DNA from: Ectopseudomonas chengduensis
Lineage (GTDB): Bacteria; Pseudomonadota; Gammaproteobacteria; Pseudomonadales; Pseudomonadaceae
Direction of reading: 5' to 3'
Assembly: GCF_015712065.1 (NCBI RefSeq)
Contig: NZ_JACFYZ010000012.1
Location: 1 to 64,000, forward strand
DNA length: 64,000 nucleotides
The notes under the pieces are model-generated. The model searched no databases. It saw only the letters and a list, made by a program, of their open reading frames with translations, and was not told the DNA's origin. Positions within the stretch are counted from its first letter, which is position 1; every line of letters starts with the position of its first letter. The translations under genes and the position numbers were made by a program. Below, piece by piece: positions 25,850 through 33,998 of the stretch.

Positions 25850-26866
25850 TCAGCGCCCGGTCGCGAGAAGCTGGTCAAGGATACCACCGTTGTCGAAGTG
25901 CTTGGCGGTGATGTCATCCCAGCTACCGAGGATCTCGTTCGGGTTGATCAGGCGTACCGGTGCGAACTGCGCCTTGGTTGCCTCGACCACTTCCGGGTTG
26001 TGCACGCGGTAGTTGTAGCGGGTCAGCAGCTGCTGGATGTCCTTGCTGTACTGGAAGTCGAGGAAGGCCTTGGCCTGCTCGCGGGTGCCGCGCTCGTCGG
26101 CCACCTTGTCGACGATGGCCACCGGGAACTCGGCCAGCACGCTGACTTCCGGCACCACGATTTCCAGGTTGGCAGACTTGAACTCGTCACCCTTGGCGAT
26201 GTTGATCACTTCCGACTCGAAGGTCAGCAGCACGTCGCCCTGGCCGTTCTGGGCAAAAGCCACGGTGGCGCCACGGCCGCCAGTGGGGAAGTTCTCGACG
26301 TTCTTCAGCAGCTTGCCGACGAAGGCCTTTACCTTCTCCTCGTCGCCATTGAATTTCTCGTTGGCGAACAGCCAGGCGCCCAGGTAACTATAGCGGGCGT
26401 TGCCGGAGGTTTTCGGGTTGGGGAATACCAGCTTCACGTCGTCGCGAATCAGGTCATCCCAGCTCTTGATGTTCTTCGGGTTGCCTTCGCGCACCAGGAA
26501 CGCGGTGGTGCTGTAGTACGGCGAGGCGTTGTTGGGGAACTGCTTGGCCCAGTCTTCACGCAGCAGACCGCGCTTGGCCAGGATGTCCACATCGGTTACC
26601 TGGTTAAAGGTGACGACGTCGACCTTCTTGCCCTGGATGATGTCCTGCGCCTGACGCGAGGTACCGGCGAAGGACTGGATGATCTTCACTTCCTTGCCGC
26701 TCTGCTGCTTCCAGTGCTCGACGAACAGCGGATTGATCTCGCCGAACAGCTCGCGGGCGATGTCGTAGGAGGCGTTGTGGAACGGCGTGTCGGCAGCAGC
26801 ATGGCTCAGCGAGCCAGTCAGCAGGGTGGCACTGGCCACACTGGCCAGGAGGATCTTCTTCAGCAT
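25850..26866 (-). CDS. sbp: Periplasmic sulfate-binding protein
   Basis: A 338-residue binding protein with a signal peptide (about 1-21, LSHAAAD) and the Sbp/CysP signature sequence NASYDIARELF at the mature N terminus, plus QSFAGTSRQAQ in the first lobe. It binds sulfate in the periplasm and delivers it to CysTW. I chose ATG 26866 because AAGGAAG lies about seven bases upstream; the frame opens further to 26899. It leads the operon. The 281 bases upstream are AT-rich near the start and then GC-rich, and should carry a CysB-dependent promoter. Confidence 0.93.
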   Translation of the reverse strand: MLKKILLASVASATLLTGSLSHAAADTPFHNASYDIARELFGEINPLFVEHWKQQSGKEVKIIQSFAGTSRQAQDIIQGKKVDVVTFNQVTDVDILAKRGLLREDWAKQFPNNASPYYSTTAFLVREGNPKNIKSWDDLIRDDVKLVFPNPKTSGNARYSYLGAWLFANEKFNGDEEKVKAFVGKLLKNVENFPTGGRGATVAFAQNGQGDVLLTFESEVINIAKGDEFKSANLEIVVPEVSVLAEFPVAIVDKVADERGTREQAKAFLDFQYSKDIQQLLTRYNYRVHNPEVVEATKAQFAPVRLINPNEILGSWDDITAKHFDNGGILDQLLATGR

Positions 26867-27147
26867 GAGCGGCTTCCTTATCGTTGGCAGAGCCTGCAAG
26901 CAGGCGTTTTGATGGCGCGATTGTGGCGCAACGGTATATATCCGAAAAATACTATTTTCTTATCTGCTTATAACCAGATAAAAATCAACCACGCCATCAG
27001 ACGAACCCGCCGCATAGGTGCGGCCAGGGAAAGACGGGGAAGCATACGGGAAGGAGCCGGAAGTGGCGAACAAGGAGGAGCGCGGGAAGTAACGGTGGCA
27101 CCTCGCCCCGGCCGCCCCGAGGAGCGGCCAGGGTGGCGCAAGAGCGA

Positions 27148-27363
27148 TCAGAGCTTGGCGATGGACACTTCGGTGGATTTCACGAAAGCGATCACTTCAC
27201 TGCCCACCTGCAATTCCAGTTCGCGCACGGAGCGGGTGGTGATCACCGAGGTGACGATGCCGGCGGCAGTCTGCACGTCGATTTCCGACAGCACGTCGCC
27301 GATGACGATTTCCTTGATGCTGCCCTTGAACTGGTTACGCACGTTGATGGCTTTGATGGTCAT
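27148..27363 (-). CDS. ssuF: Molbindin-like TOBE protein SsuF
   Basis: A 71-residue single Mop/TOBE domain (SARNQ-like start MTIKAINVRNQFKGSIKEI, end SEVIAFVKSTEVSIAKL). Such molbindins bind molybdate or other oxyanions as hexamers. In the P. putida ssuEADCBF operon the last gene, ssuF, encodes exactly such a protein and is needed for growth on some sulfonates and sulfate esters. The position here, after ssuB, agrees. A pair of palindromic repeats separates it from ssuB by 87 bases. The ribosome site GGAGAAAC before the ATG supports the start. Confidence 0.9.
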   Translation of the reverse strand: MTIKAINVRNQFKGSIKEIVIGDVLSEIDVQTAAGIVTSVITTRSVRELELQVGSEVIAFVKSTEVSIAKL

Positions 27364-27388
27364 GGTGTTTCTCCTGATGGTCCACTGA

Positions 27389-27447
27389 TGTAGCCCGGAT
27401 GCAATCCGGGGAATTCTTGAGCCGTCCCGGATTACATCCGGGCTACG
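27389..27447. repeat. Inverted pair of TAGCCCGGAT-family palindromes
   Basis: TAGCCCGGATGCAATCCGGG faces CCCGGATTACATCCGGGCTA between ssuB and ssuF. Each copy is itself a hairpin, and together they can form one larger stem. Confidence 0.85.
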
Positions 27448-27450
27448 GTC

Positions 27451-28251
27451 TCACAGCGCCCAACGCAATTGCGTGGGCAGAGGTGATACGGGGTCTGGTG
27501 GGGTCGGCAACTCCGGCTGTGCCAGCACCCGGTCGAGCACCCGCGCTTCCAACGCAGCCAGCAGCGGCGAGCCATGCGGACGCGGGCGTACCAGTTGCAC
27601 ATCGAGGTCGAGGCCGATCTGACCGTCCTCGATGAGAATTACCCGGTCCGCTACGGCCACCGCTTCGGCGACGTCGTGGGTGACCAGCAGCACGGTGAAG
27701 CCATGCTGCTGCCACAGGCGTTCGATCAGTTGCTGCATCTCGATGCGGGTCAGCGCATCCAGCGCGCCCAGCGGCTCATCGAGCAGCAGCAGGCGCGGCC
27801 GATGGATCAATGCACGGGCCAGGGCCACGCGCTGCTTCTGCCCGCCGGACAGTGCCGCCGGCCACTCATTGGCACGATCCGCCAGGCCGACCGCCGCCAG
27901 GGCTTCCTCGGCCTGCTTGCGCCAGTTGCCGGAAAGACCCAGGCCGACGTTGTCGATCACCCGCTTCCAGGGCAGCAGACGCGAGTCCTGGAACATCAGG
28001 CGAATGTCTTCACGCACCGCGTTGAGCGAGCCATTGCCGGCCAGCAACTGGCCACCGCTGGGCTGATCCAGACCGGCCAGCAAGCGCAGCAGCGTGCTCT
28101 TGCCGCAACCACTGCGGCCGACCACGGCGACGAACTGACCGGCCGGGATATGCAGGTCGATGCCCTTGAGCACCTGACGCTCGCCGAAGGATTTCTCGAT
28201 TTTCTCGATGGCCAGGGGAATGCCCTGACGAATGTTATGCAGCGCTGTCAT
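27451..28251 (-). CDS. ssuB: Sulfonate ABC transporter ATP-binding protein SsuB
   Basis: A 266-residue ABC ATPase: Walker A GRSGCGKST (about residue 42), Q-loop MFQDSRLLPW, signature LSGGQKQRVALARAL, Walker B LLLLDEPLGALD and H-loop VTHDVAEA. The MFQDSRLLPW Q-loop is typical of the nitrate/sulfonate/taurine (SsuB/TauB) group. It energises SsuC for import of aliphatic sulfonates. The start at 28251 overlaps the ssuC stop as ATGA; the frame is open well upstream but without family similarity. The C-terminal 25 residues form a proline-rich tail. Confidence 0.93.
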   Translation of the reverse strand: MTALHNIRQGIPLAIEKIEKSFGERQVLKGIDLHIPAGQFVAVVGRSGCGKSTLLRLLAGLDQPSGGQLLAGNGSLNAVREDIRLMFQDSRLLPWKRVIDNVGLGLSGNWRKQAEEALAAVGLADRANEWPAALSGGQKQRVALARALIHRPRLLLLDEPLGALDALTRIEMQQLIERLWQQHGFTVLLVTHDVAEAVAVADRVILIEDGQIGLDLDVQLVRPRPHGSPLLAALEARVLDRVLAQPELPTPPDPVSPLPTQLRWAL

Positions 28252-29042
28252 TGGCCACCTGCCTTGACCTGATAGGCCGGGTGCCAGCGCAGCCAGACGC
28301 GTTCGAGACCACGGGCGGCGACGTCGGCCAGCTTGCCGAGTACCGCATAGAGCAGGATCGCCAGCACCACCACGTCGGTCTGCAGGAATTCGCGGGCGTT
28401 CATCGCCAGGTAGCCAATGCCACTGCTGGCAGAGATGGTCTCCGCGACGATCAGCGTCAGCCACATGAAGCCCAGAGCGAAACGCACGCCAACCAGGATC
28501 GACGGCAACGCACCCGGCAGGATCACCTGACGGAACAGCGAGAAGCCGGACAAGCCATAGCTGCGCGCCATCTCCACCAGCGCCGGATCGACGTTGCGGA
28601 TGCCGTGGTAGGTGTTGAGGTAGATCGGGAACAGCGTGCCGAGCGCGACCAGGAACACCTTGGCCGCCTCGTCGATGCCGAACCAGAGGATCACCAGCGG
28701 GATCAGCGCCAGGTGCGGCACGTTGCGAATCATCTGCACCGAACTGTCGAGAAAGCGCTCGCCCCATTTCGAAAGGCCGGTGATAAAGCCCAGCAGCAAG
28801 CCGATGCCGCCGCCAATGGCGAAGCCGATACCGGCGCGCTGGCCACTGATCGCCAGGTGCTGCCAGATTTCGCCGGAGGCCAGCAGCGCCCAGCCGGCGG
28901 CGAGCACGGCGCTGGGCGCCGGCAGGATGCGGCTGGACAGCCAACCGCTGGCCACCGCCAGTTGCCAGGCGGCCAGCAGCCCCAGCGGCAAGGCCCAGGG
29001 CGCAGCGCGAAGAGCCAGTTTGTGAAGAGTCGTGTTGCTCAT
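28248..29042 (-). CDS. ssuC: Sulfonate ABC transporter permease SsuC
   Basis: A 264-residue permease with about six helices and the sequence IRNVPHLALIPLVILWFGIDE, characteristic of SsuC/TauC permeases, plus the EAA-like loop around ALVEMARSYGLSGFSLF. It forms the inner-membrane channel for sulfonates bound by SsuA. The ATG at 29042 has GAGGCAACC upstream. The 163 bases separating it from ssuD contain palindromic repeats, unlike the tight junction with ssuB. Confidence 0.92.
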   Translation of the reverse strand: MSNTTLHKLALRAAPWALPLGLLAAWQLAVASGWLSSRILPAPSAVLAAGWALLASGEIWQHLAISGQRAGIGFAIGGGIGLLLGFITGLSKWGERFLDSSVQMIRNVPHLALIPLVILWFGIDEAAKVFLVALGTLFPIYLNTYHGIRNVDPALVEMARSYGLSGFSLFRQVILPGALPSILVGVRFALGFMWLTLIVAETISASSGIGYLAMNAREFLQTDVVVLAILLYAVLGKLADVAARGLERVWLRWHPAYQVKAGGQ

Positions 29043-29071
29043 GGTTGCCTCGAAAAATTCTGTATCTCTGT

Positions 29072-29182
29072 CCCCGGATTGCATTCGGGCCACATCGGCC
29101 CTCTCCCCAACCCTCTCCCGCTTGCGGGAGAGGGGCTGGGGGAGAGGGTGCTTTTCAGTCCGTAGCCCGGATGCAATCCGGG
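29072..29182. repeat. Cluster of three palindromic repeats between ssuD and ssuC
   Basis: Two TAGCCCGGAT-family units (29072-29090 and 29162-29182) flank a long CCCTCTCCC / GGGAGAGGG palindrome (about 29098-29153). All lie within the ssu transcript. Confidence 0.82.
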
Positions 29183-29204
29183 GCAACCAGTGACTGCACC
29201 AACC

Positions 29205-30353
29205 TCAACTCGCCGAAGCCGCCTTCGGCAGGATGTCGCTGGAGATCATTTCGCCGAACGGGCTGACATAACCGCGACTTTCCGGACGCTGCGGCTGGGC
29301 TACGTCCAGATGCGGGAACAGCAGCTCGGCCACGCGGTACGACTCTTCCAGATGCGGGTAGCCGGAGAAGATGAAGGTGTCGATGCCCAGCTCCGCATAC
29401 TCCTTGACCCGAGCTGCCACGGTCGGGCCATCGCCGACCAGCGCAGTGCCAGCGCCGCCGCGCACCAGGCCGACACCGGCCCAGAGGTTCGGCGACACTT
29501 CCAGGTTGTCGGTCTTGCCACCGTGCAAAGCGGCCATGCGCTGTTGGCCAACGGAGTCGAAGCGCGCCAGCGACGCCTGGGCGCGGTCGATGGTGTCCTG
29601 ATCCAGGTGGCTGATCAGGCGATCCGCCGCCGCCCAGGCTTCCTCATTGGTCTCGCGCACGATCACGTGCAGGCGAATGCCGAAGCGCACTTCGCGGCCC
29701 TGCGCAGCAGCCTTCTCGCGCACCTGAGCGATCTTCTCGGCCACCGCAGCCGGCGGCTCGCCCCAGGTCAGGTACAGCTCGACCTGCTCGGCAGCCAGAT
29801 CCTGCGCCGCGTCGGACGACCCACCGAAATACAGCGGCGGACGCGGCTGCTGGATCGGCGGGTAGAGCAGCTTGGCGCCCTTCACCTGGATGTGCTTGCC
29901 GTCGTAGTCGACGGTTTCGCCTTCCAGTACGCGGCGCCAGATGCGGGTGAACTCGACGGAGGCCTCATAGCGCTCAGCGTGCGACAAGTGCAGGCCATCG
30001 CCGGCCAGCTCGTCCGGATCGCCCCCGGTCACCAGATTGAACAGCGCACGGCCGTTCGACAGGCGATCCAGTGTCGCTGCCTGGCGCGCAGCCACGGTCG
30101 GCGAAATGATCCCCGGGCGCAGGGCAACGAGAAACTTCAGATTCTGCGTGAGCGGGATCAGCGAGGCGGCCACCAGCCAGGAGTCCTCGCAGGAACGCCC
30201 GGTGGGAATCAGCACGCCGCCATAACCGAGGCGGTCAGCCGCCTGGGCGACCTGGGCCAGGTAGCCGTGGTCGACGGCGCGCGCGCCTTCGGCTGTGCCC
30301 AGGTACTTGCCATCACCATGGGTAGGCAGGAACCAGAAGATATTGAGGCTCAT
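29205..30353 (-). CDS. ssuD: FMNH2-dependent alkanesulfonate monooxygenase SsuD
   Basis: A 382-residue flavin monooxygenase of the bacterial luciferase fold, the usual SsuD length. It opens MSLNIFWFLPTHGDGKYLGT and contains the family segments GVLIPTGRSCEDSW and NLVTGGDPDELAGDG. With reduced FMN from SsuE it cleaves C1-C14 alkanesulfonates to aldehyde and sulfite in the cytoplasm. ATG 30353 is chosen from the family N terminus and the AAAGGAGA site nine bases upstream. It follows ssuA after a palindrome pair. Confidence 0.96.
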   Translation of the reverse strand: MSLNIFWFLPTHGDGKYLGTAEGARAVDHGYLAQVAQAADRLGYGGVLIPTGRSCEDSWLVAASLIPLTQNLKFLVALRPGIISPTVAARQAATLDRLSNGRALFNLVTGGDPDELAGDGLHLSHAERYEASVEFTRIWRRVLEGETVDYDGKHIQVKGAKLLYPPIQQPRPPLYFGGSSDAAQDLAAEQVELYLTWGEPPAAVAEKIAQVREKAAAQGREVRFGIRLHVIVRETNEEAWAAADRLISHLDQDTIDRAQASLARFDSVGQQRMAALHGGKTDNLEVSPNLWAGVGLVRGGAGTALVGDGPTVAARVKEYAELGIDTFIFSGYPHLEESYRVAELLFPHLDVAQPQRPESRGYVSPFGEMISSDILPKAASAS

Positions 30354-30383
30354 GGAGTTGTCTCCTTTCACGAAATCGTTGAC

Positions 30384-30442
30384 GTAGCCCGGATGCAATC
30401 CGGGAAATACCGTGTGGCTGCCCCGGATTGCATCCGGGCTAC
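30384..30442. repeat. Inverted pair of TAGCCCGGAT-family palindromes between ssuA and ssuD
   Basis: TAGCCCGGATGCAATCCGGG (30385-30404) faces CCCCGGATTGCATCCGGGCT (from 30421). The pair ends three bases before the ssuA stop codon. Confidence 0.86.
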
Positions 30443-30445
30443 GAG

Positions 30446-31411
30446 TTACTGGGCCTGCGCGACCTTGGCCGGCGGATTCCAGATCACGTCCTTGATGGTC
30501 AGCTGCTTGGGGATCAGCTTCAGCTCAGTGAAGGTATCGGCGATCTTCTGCTGCGCCTCGACCACCTCCGGGCTAATGAACTGCGCGCCGTAACCCTGGC
30601 GCTCGACGGCCTGGCGGGTGATTTCCGGGGACAGGCCGATCAGCGGCGCGACCTGGCTGGTGGCTTCGTCGAGGTTGCCCTTGACCCACTCGCCGACGCC
30701 GCGGATTTCCTCGACCAGCGTGCCGACCACCTGCGGGTTCTTCTCGGCATAGGTGCGGGTCGCCAGGTAGAACTGGTGGTTGTCCACCAGACCGCTACCG
30801 TCACGCAGGGTGCGGGCCTGCAATTGCTTCTCGGCGGCGGACTGGAACGGGTCCCAGATCACCCAGGCATCGACGCTGCCACGCTCGAAGGCGGCGCGGG
30901 CATCGGCGGGCGGCAGGTAGACCGGGGTGATGTCGCTGTACTTGAGATCGGCGTCTTCCAGCGCACGCACCAGCAGGTAGTGCACGTTGGAGCCCTTGTT
31001 CAGGACGACCTTCTTGCCCTTGAGCTCGGCCACCGATTGGATCGGCGAATCCTTGGGCACGAGGATCGCCTCACCGCTCGGTGCCGGCGGTTCATGGGCG
31101 ACGTAGAGCAGGTCGGCGCCAGCCGCCTGAGCGAAGACCGGCGGAGTTTCACCGGTGACGCCGAAGTCCACGGAGCCGACGTTGAGACCTTCGAGCAGCT
31201 GCGGGCCGCCCGGGAACTCCGTCCACTTGACCTCCACGCCCTGCTCGGCCAGGCGTTTTTCCAGGGTGCCATTGGCCTTGAGCAGTACCAGGGTGCCGTA
31301 TTTCTGATAGCCGATACGCAATGTCTCGGCTTGAACTTGAGTGATGGCGCCGAAGGAAATGGCCGCGGCAAACAGGGCGACCAGGCTTCGACGCAAAGTA
31401 ATGGTGCGCAT
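30446..31411 (-). CDS. ssuA: Periplasmic aliphatic sulfonate-binding protein SsuA
   Basis: A 321-residue binding protein with a signal peptide (about 1-28, QVQAET) and the SsuA signature ETLRIGYQKYGTLVLLK at the mature N terminus. Two-lobed type II fold with YVAHEPPAPSGEAI and LKGKKVVLNKGSNVHYLL. It delivers sulfonates to SsuCB. The gene follows ssuE after an 83-base gap with no strong terminator, consistent with one operon. A second SsuA-like gene occurs at 50363. Confidence 0.95.
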   Translation of the reverse strand: MRTITLRRSLVALFAAAISFGAITQVQAETLRIGYQKYGTLVLLKANGTLEKRLAEQGVEVKWTEFPGGPQLLEGLNVGSVDFGVTGETPPVFAQAAGADLLYVAHEPPAPSGEAILVPKDSPIQSVAELKGKKVVLNKGSNVHYLLVRALEDADLKYSDITPVYLPPADARAAFERGSVDAWVIWDPFQSAAEKQLQARTLRDGSGLVDNHQFYLATRTYAEKNPQVVGTLVEEIRGVGEWVKGNLDEATSQVAPLIGLSPEITRQAVERQGYGAQFISPEVVEAQQKIADTFTELKLIPKQLTIKDVIWNPPAKVAQAQ

Positions 31412-31494
31412 GGCGCTCTCCCTTTGCGGTGATGTCTTGGTTGGCTACCTGCTTGCCCGTTGGCGGGCGAGTAAGGCGGGGTGTTACAGATGGA

Positions 31495-32088
31495 TCAGAT
31501 GCTCCAGCGGGCGTTTACCAGCCGGTCGTTCAATACATTCGGATCGATCGGCTTCGGCCGTCGTGCCAGGGCTGCGCCCAGTTGCTCCAGTGCCTCGTCG
31601 AGGCGTTCGCGCAACTCGTCGTCGATCTGCGCGGGCCTGTCCCCTTCCGGATAGGCAATCTGTTTGTCCACGGCGAACACGCCGCTGAGCATTTCCTGCG
31701 CCTTCAGCGCGGCCAGCACCGGCTTGAGCGCGTAGTCCACCGCCAGCAGATGCGCCGGGCTGCCGCCACTGGCCAGGGGCAGTACCACCTTGTGCTCCAG
31801 GGCACGTTCGGGCAGCAGGTCCAGCAGCACCTTCAACGCGCCAGTAAACGACGCCTTGTACACCGGCGTACCGACCACCAGGCCATCGGCGCTGGCCACC
31901 ACGGCCTGCAGCTGCTGCACTGCCGGGCTGTCGAAGCGGGCATGCAGCAGATCCTCGGCCGGGAAGTCGCGCACCTTGAGCAGGCTCACTTCCACCTGCT
32001 GCGCCTCGAGGCACTGGCGTACGTAATCCAGCAGCACCTCGGTGCGCGAGCGCGCCGCAGGGCTGCCGGATAGCAACACGACATGCAT
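31495..32088 (-). CDS. ssuE: NADPH-dependent FMN reductase SsuE
   Basis: A 197-residue flavodoxin-like reductase. The N terminus VVLLSGSPAARSRTEVLL is the flavin phosphate-binding loop, and VVGTPVYKASFTGALK the second flavin contact, both typical of SsuE/MsuE. It supplies FMNH2 to SsuD. Its ATG lies nine bases after the lsfA stop, so lsfA and ssuE are probably co-transcribed. Length is normal. Confidence 0.94.
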   Translation of the reverse strand: MHVVLLSGSPAARSRTEVLLDYVRQCLEAQQVEVSLLKVRDFPAEDLLHARFDSPAVQQLQAVVASADGLVVGTPVYKASFTGALKVLLDLLPERALEHKVVLPLASGGSPAHLLAVDYALKPVLAALKAQEMLSGVFAVDKQIAYPEGDRPAQIDDELRERLDEALEQLGAALARRPKPIDPNVLNDRLVNARWSI

Positions 32089-32097
32089 GATGATTCC

Positions 32098-32736
32098 TTA
32101 ACGGTTGGGCTGCGGCGTCAGGCGCAGATAGGGTTTGACCGCGCGATAGCCTTTCGGGAAGCGCTGGGCGATCTCGGCTTCATCCTTCAGCGATGGCACG
32201 ATCACCACCTCTTCACCGTCCTGCCAGTTGGCCGGCGTGGCCACCTTGTAGTTGTCGGTCAGTTGCAGCGAATCGACGACGCGCAGGATTTCGTGGAAAT
32301 TGCGCCCGGTGCTGGCCGGATAGGTGATGGTCAGGCGCACCTTCTTGTTCGGGTCGATGACGAACAGCGAACGCACGGTCAGGGTGTCGTTGGCATTCGG
32401 GTGGATCAGGTCGTAGAGGTCGGACACCTTGCGGTCGGCATCGGCGATGATCGGGAAGTTGACCGCCGTGTTCTGCGTCTCGTTGATGTCGTCGATCCAC
32501 TTGATGTGCGAATCCACCGGATCGACGGACAGGGCGATGGCCTTGACGCCGCGCTTGGCGAATTCATCCTTGAGCTTGGCGGTGAAGCCCAGTTCGGTGG
32601 TGCACACCGGCGTGAAGTCAGCCGGGTGGGAGAAGAGGATGCCCCAGCTGTCGCCCAGCCACTCGTGGAAGCGAATGCGGCCTTCGCTGGAGTCCTGTTC
32701 GAAGTCGGGGGCGATGTCGCCCAGGCGGATGGTCAT
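32098..32736 (-). CDS. lsfA: 1-Cys peroxiredoxin LsfA
   Basis: A 212-residue Prx6-type peroxiredoxin with the peroxidatic Cys45 in DFTPVCTTELG and the long C-terminal domain of the 1-Cys group (RLTITYPASTGRNFHEILRV). LsfA is induced in Pseudomonas when sulfate is scarce and sulfonates are used, and protects against peroxides. It is the first gene of the ssu operon here, with GGAGC before the ATG. The 117-base region to the divergent acetyltransferase is strongly AT-rich and carries a palindrome, a plausible CysB-dependent control region. Confidence 0.95.
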   Translation of the reverse strand: MTIRLGDIAPDFEQDSSEGRIRFHEWLGDSWGILFSHPADFTPVCTTELGFTAKLKDEFAKRGVKAIALSVDPVDSHIKWIDDINETQNTAVNFPIIADADRKVSDLYDLIHPNANDTLTVRSLFVIDPNKKVRLTITYPASTGRNFHEILRVVDSLQLTDNYKVATPANWQDGEEVVIVPSLKDEAEIAQRFPKGYRAVKPYLRLTPQPNR

Positions 32737-32796
32737 GATCGTGCTCCTTGGCAGTAGCTTGCGTGGTGCTCACTATGCTCAGGAACAAAGAGAAAC

Positions 32797-32820
32797 AAAA
32801 AGAATAAATAATGATTTATT
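32797..32820. promoter_or_regulatory. AT-rich palindromic control region of lsfA-ssu
   Basis: AAAAAGAATAA runs into the palindrome AATAAAT-AATG-ATTTATT, between the divergent lsfA and acetyltransferase genes. A closely related motif (CTAAAAAGAAT) occurs twice upstream of the second sulfonate locus. A CysB-type or other sulfur-regulator site is inferred, not shown. Confidence 0.4.
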
Positions 32821-32853
32821 TATAACTAAAAAATCATTCAGGAACGATTCGTC

Positions 32854-33309
32854 ATGACCACCCCGAGCCTGCAAAAGGTTCCCAACGAACAGGCACCCAT
32901 GGCGCTGCTGCTGGAAGCCGACCCCAGCCCCGTCACCATCGCCCGCTACCTGCAGGAGGGCCATTGCGTGGTCGCGCGCCTGGACGACGCGATCGTCGGC
33001 GTTTATGTCATCAAGGCCCTGACCGCCAGCACCTGGGAATTGATGAACATCGCCGTGGCGCCCGAACACCAGGGTCAGGGCATCGGCGCCCTGCTACTGC
33101 ATCACGCCATCGACCAGGCCCGACAGCTCGGGGCCAAGCGCCTGGAGCTGGGCACCGGCAGCTTCGGGCACCAACTGACGTTCTACCAGCGCGCCGGCTT
33201 TCGCGTGGTGGCGGTGGAACCGGACTACTTCCTTACCCACTATCCCGAGCCGCTGTTCGAGAATGGCCTGCAACATCGGGATCGCTTGCGCCTGGCCCTG
33301 GAGCTTTAA
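32854..33309 (+). CDS. GNAT family N-acetyltransferase
   Basis: A 151-residue GNAT protein. The acetyl-CoA pyrophosphate loop is clear (VAPEHQGQGIGALLL, about residues 67-82), followed by the strand and helix LGAKRLELGTGSFGHQLTFYQRAGF. The substrate cannot be predicted. It starts divergently from lsfA, and its stop overlaps the kdpE stop by four bases on the opposite strand. A later in-frame ATG at 32899 is possible. Confidence 0.88.
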   Translation: MTTPSLQKVPNEQAPMALLLEADPSPVTIARYLQEGHCVVARLDDAIVGVYVIKALTASTWELMNIAVAPEHQGQGIGALLLHHAIDQARQLGAKRLELGTGSFGHQLTFYQRAGFRVVAVEPDYFLTHYPEPLFENGLQHRDRLRLALEL

Positions 33310-33998
33310 GAAGGCTCGCGCAGGCGATAACCCACACCCGCCTCAGTGATCAGGTAGCGCGGCGCGGCCGGATCGTCGCCGAGTTTCTGCCGCAGGTGGC
33401 CGACTACCACGCGTAGATAATGGCTGTCGCCGACATGGCTGGGGCCCCAGATATCACGCAGCAGTTGCTGCTGGGTGACCACTCGGCCGAGATGCTGGGC
33501 GAGCAGGGCCAGCACTGCGTACTCCCTGGGCGTCAGGGCGATTTCGGCGCCGGCGAGGCTGACCCGACGATAGGCCAGGTCGATGCTTAGCGCGCCGCAG
33601 ACGATGCTCGCCGGCAGCGCTTCGCGGCCCTGGCCCTGGCGCAGCAGCACGCGCACCCGGGCAAGGAATTCCTGGATGCCGAAGGGTTTGGTCACGTAGT
33701 CGTTGGCGCCGCCATCCAGCGCCAGCACCTTCTCGCCCTCGCTGGCACGCACCGAGAGCACCAGCACCGGCACCTGGCTCCACTCGCGCAGGCCGCGCAG
33801 CACCTGCTGGCCGTCGAGGTCGGGCAGGCCGAGGTCGAGCACGACGAGATCGGGGCTGTGCAGCGCCGCCTGGGCCAGGCCGTCTTCGCCGTTGGCCGCC
33901 TCCAACACCCGGTAACCCTGGGCGCTGAGGGCGATGCGCAGAAACTTGCGAATCTGCGCTTCGTCGTCGATCAGCAGAATGCTCGGCCCTTGCGTCAT
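33306..33998 (-). CDS. kdpE: Response regulator KdpE
   Basis: A 230-residue OmpR/PhoB-type regulator: REC (about 1-118, ILLIDDE, phospho-Asp in VVLDLGLPDLDG, Lys in YVTKPF) and a winged helix (about 130-228, LTPREYAVLALLAQHLGRVV). It activates kdpFABC under potassium limitation when phosphorylated by KdpD. The ATG at 33998 shares a base with the kdpD stop (TGATG), so the long upstream frame is not part of the gene. Confidence 0.95.
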   Translation of the reverse strand: MTQGPSILLIDDEAQIRKFLRIALSAQGYRVLEAANGEDGLAQAALHSPDLVVLDLGLPDLDGQQVLRGLREWSQVPVLVLSVRASEGEKVLALDGGANDYVTKPFGIQEFLARVRVLLRQGQGREALPASIVCGALSIDLAYRRVSLAGAEIALTPREYAVLALLAQHLGRVVTQQQLLRDIWGPSHVGDSHYLRVVVGHLRQKLGDDPAAPRYLITEAGVGYRLREPS

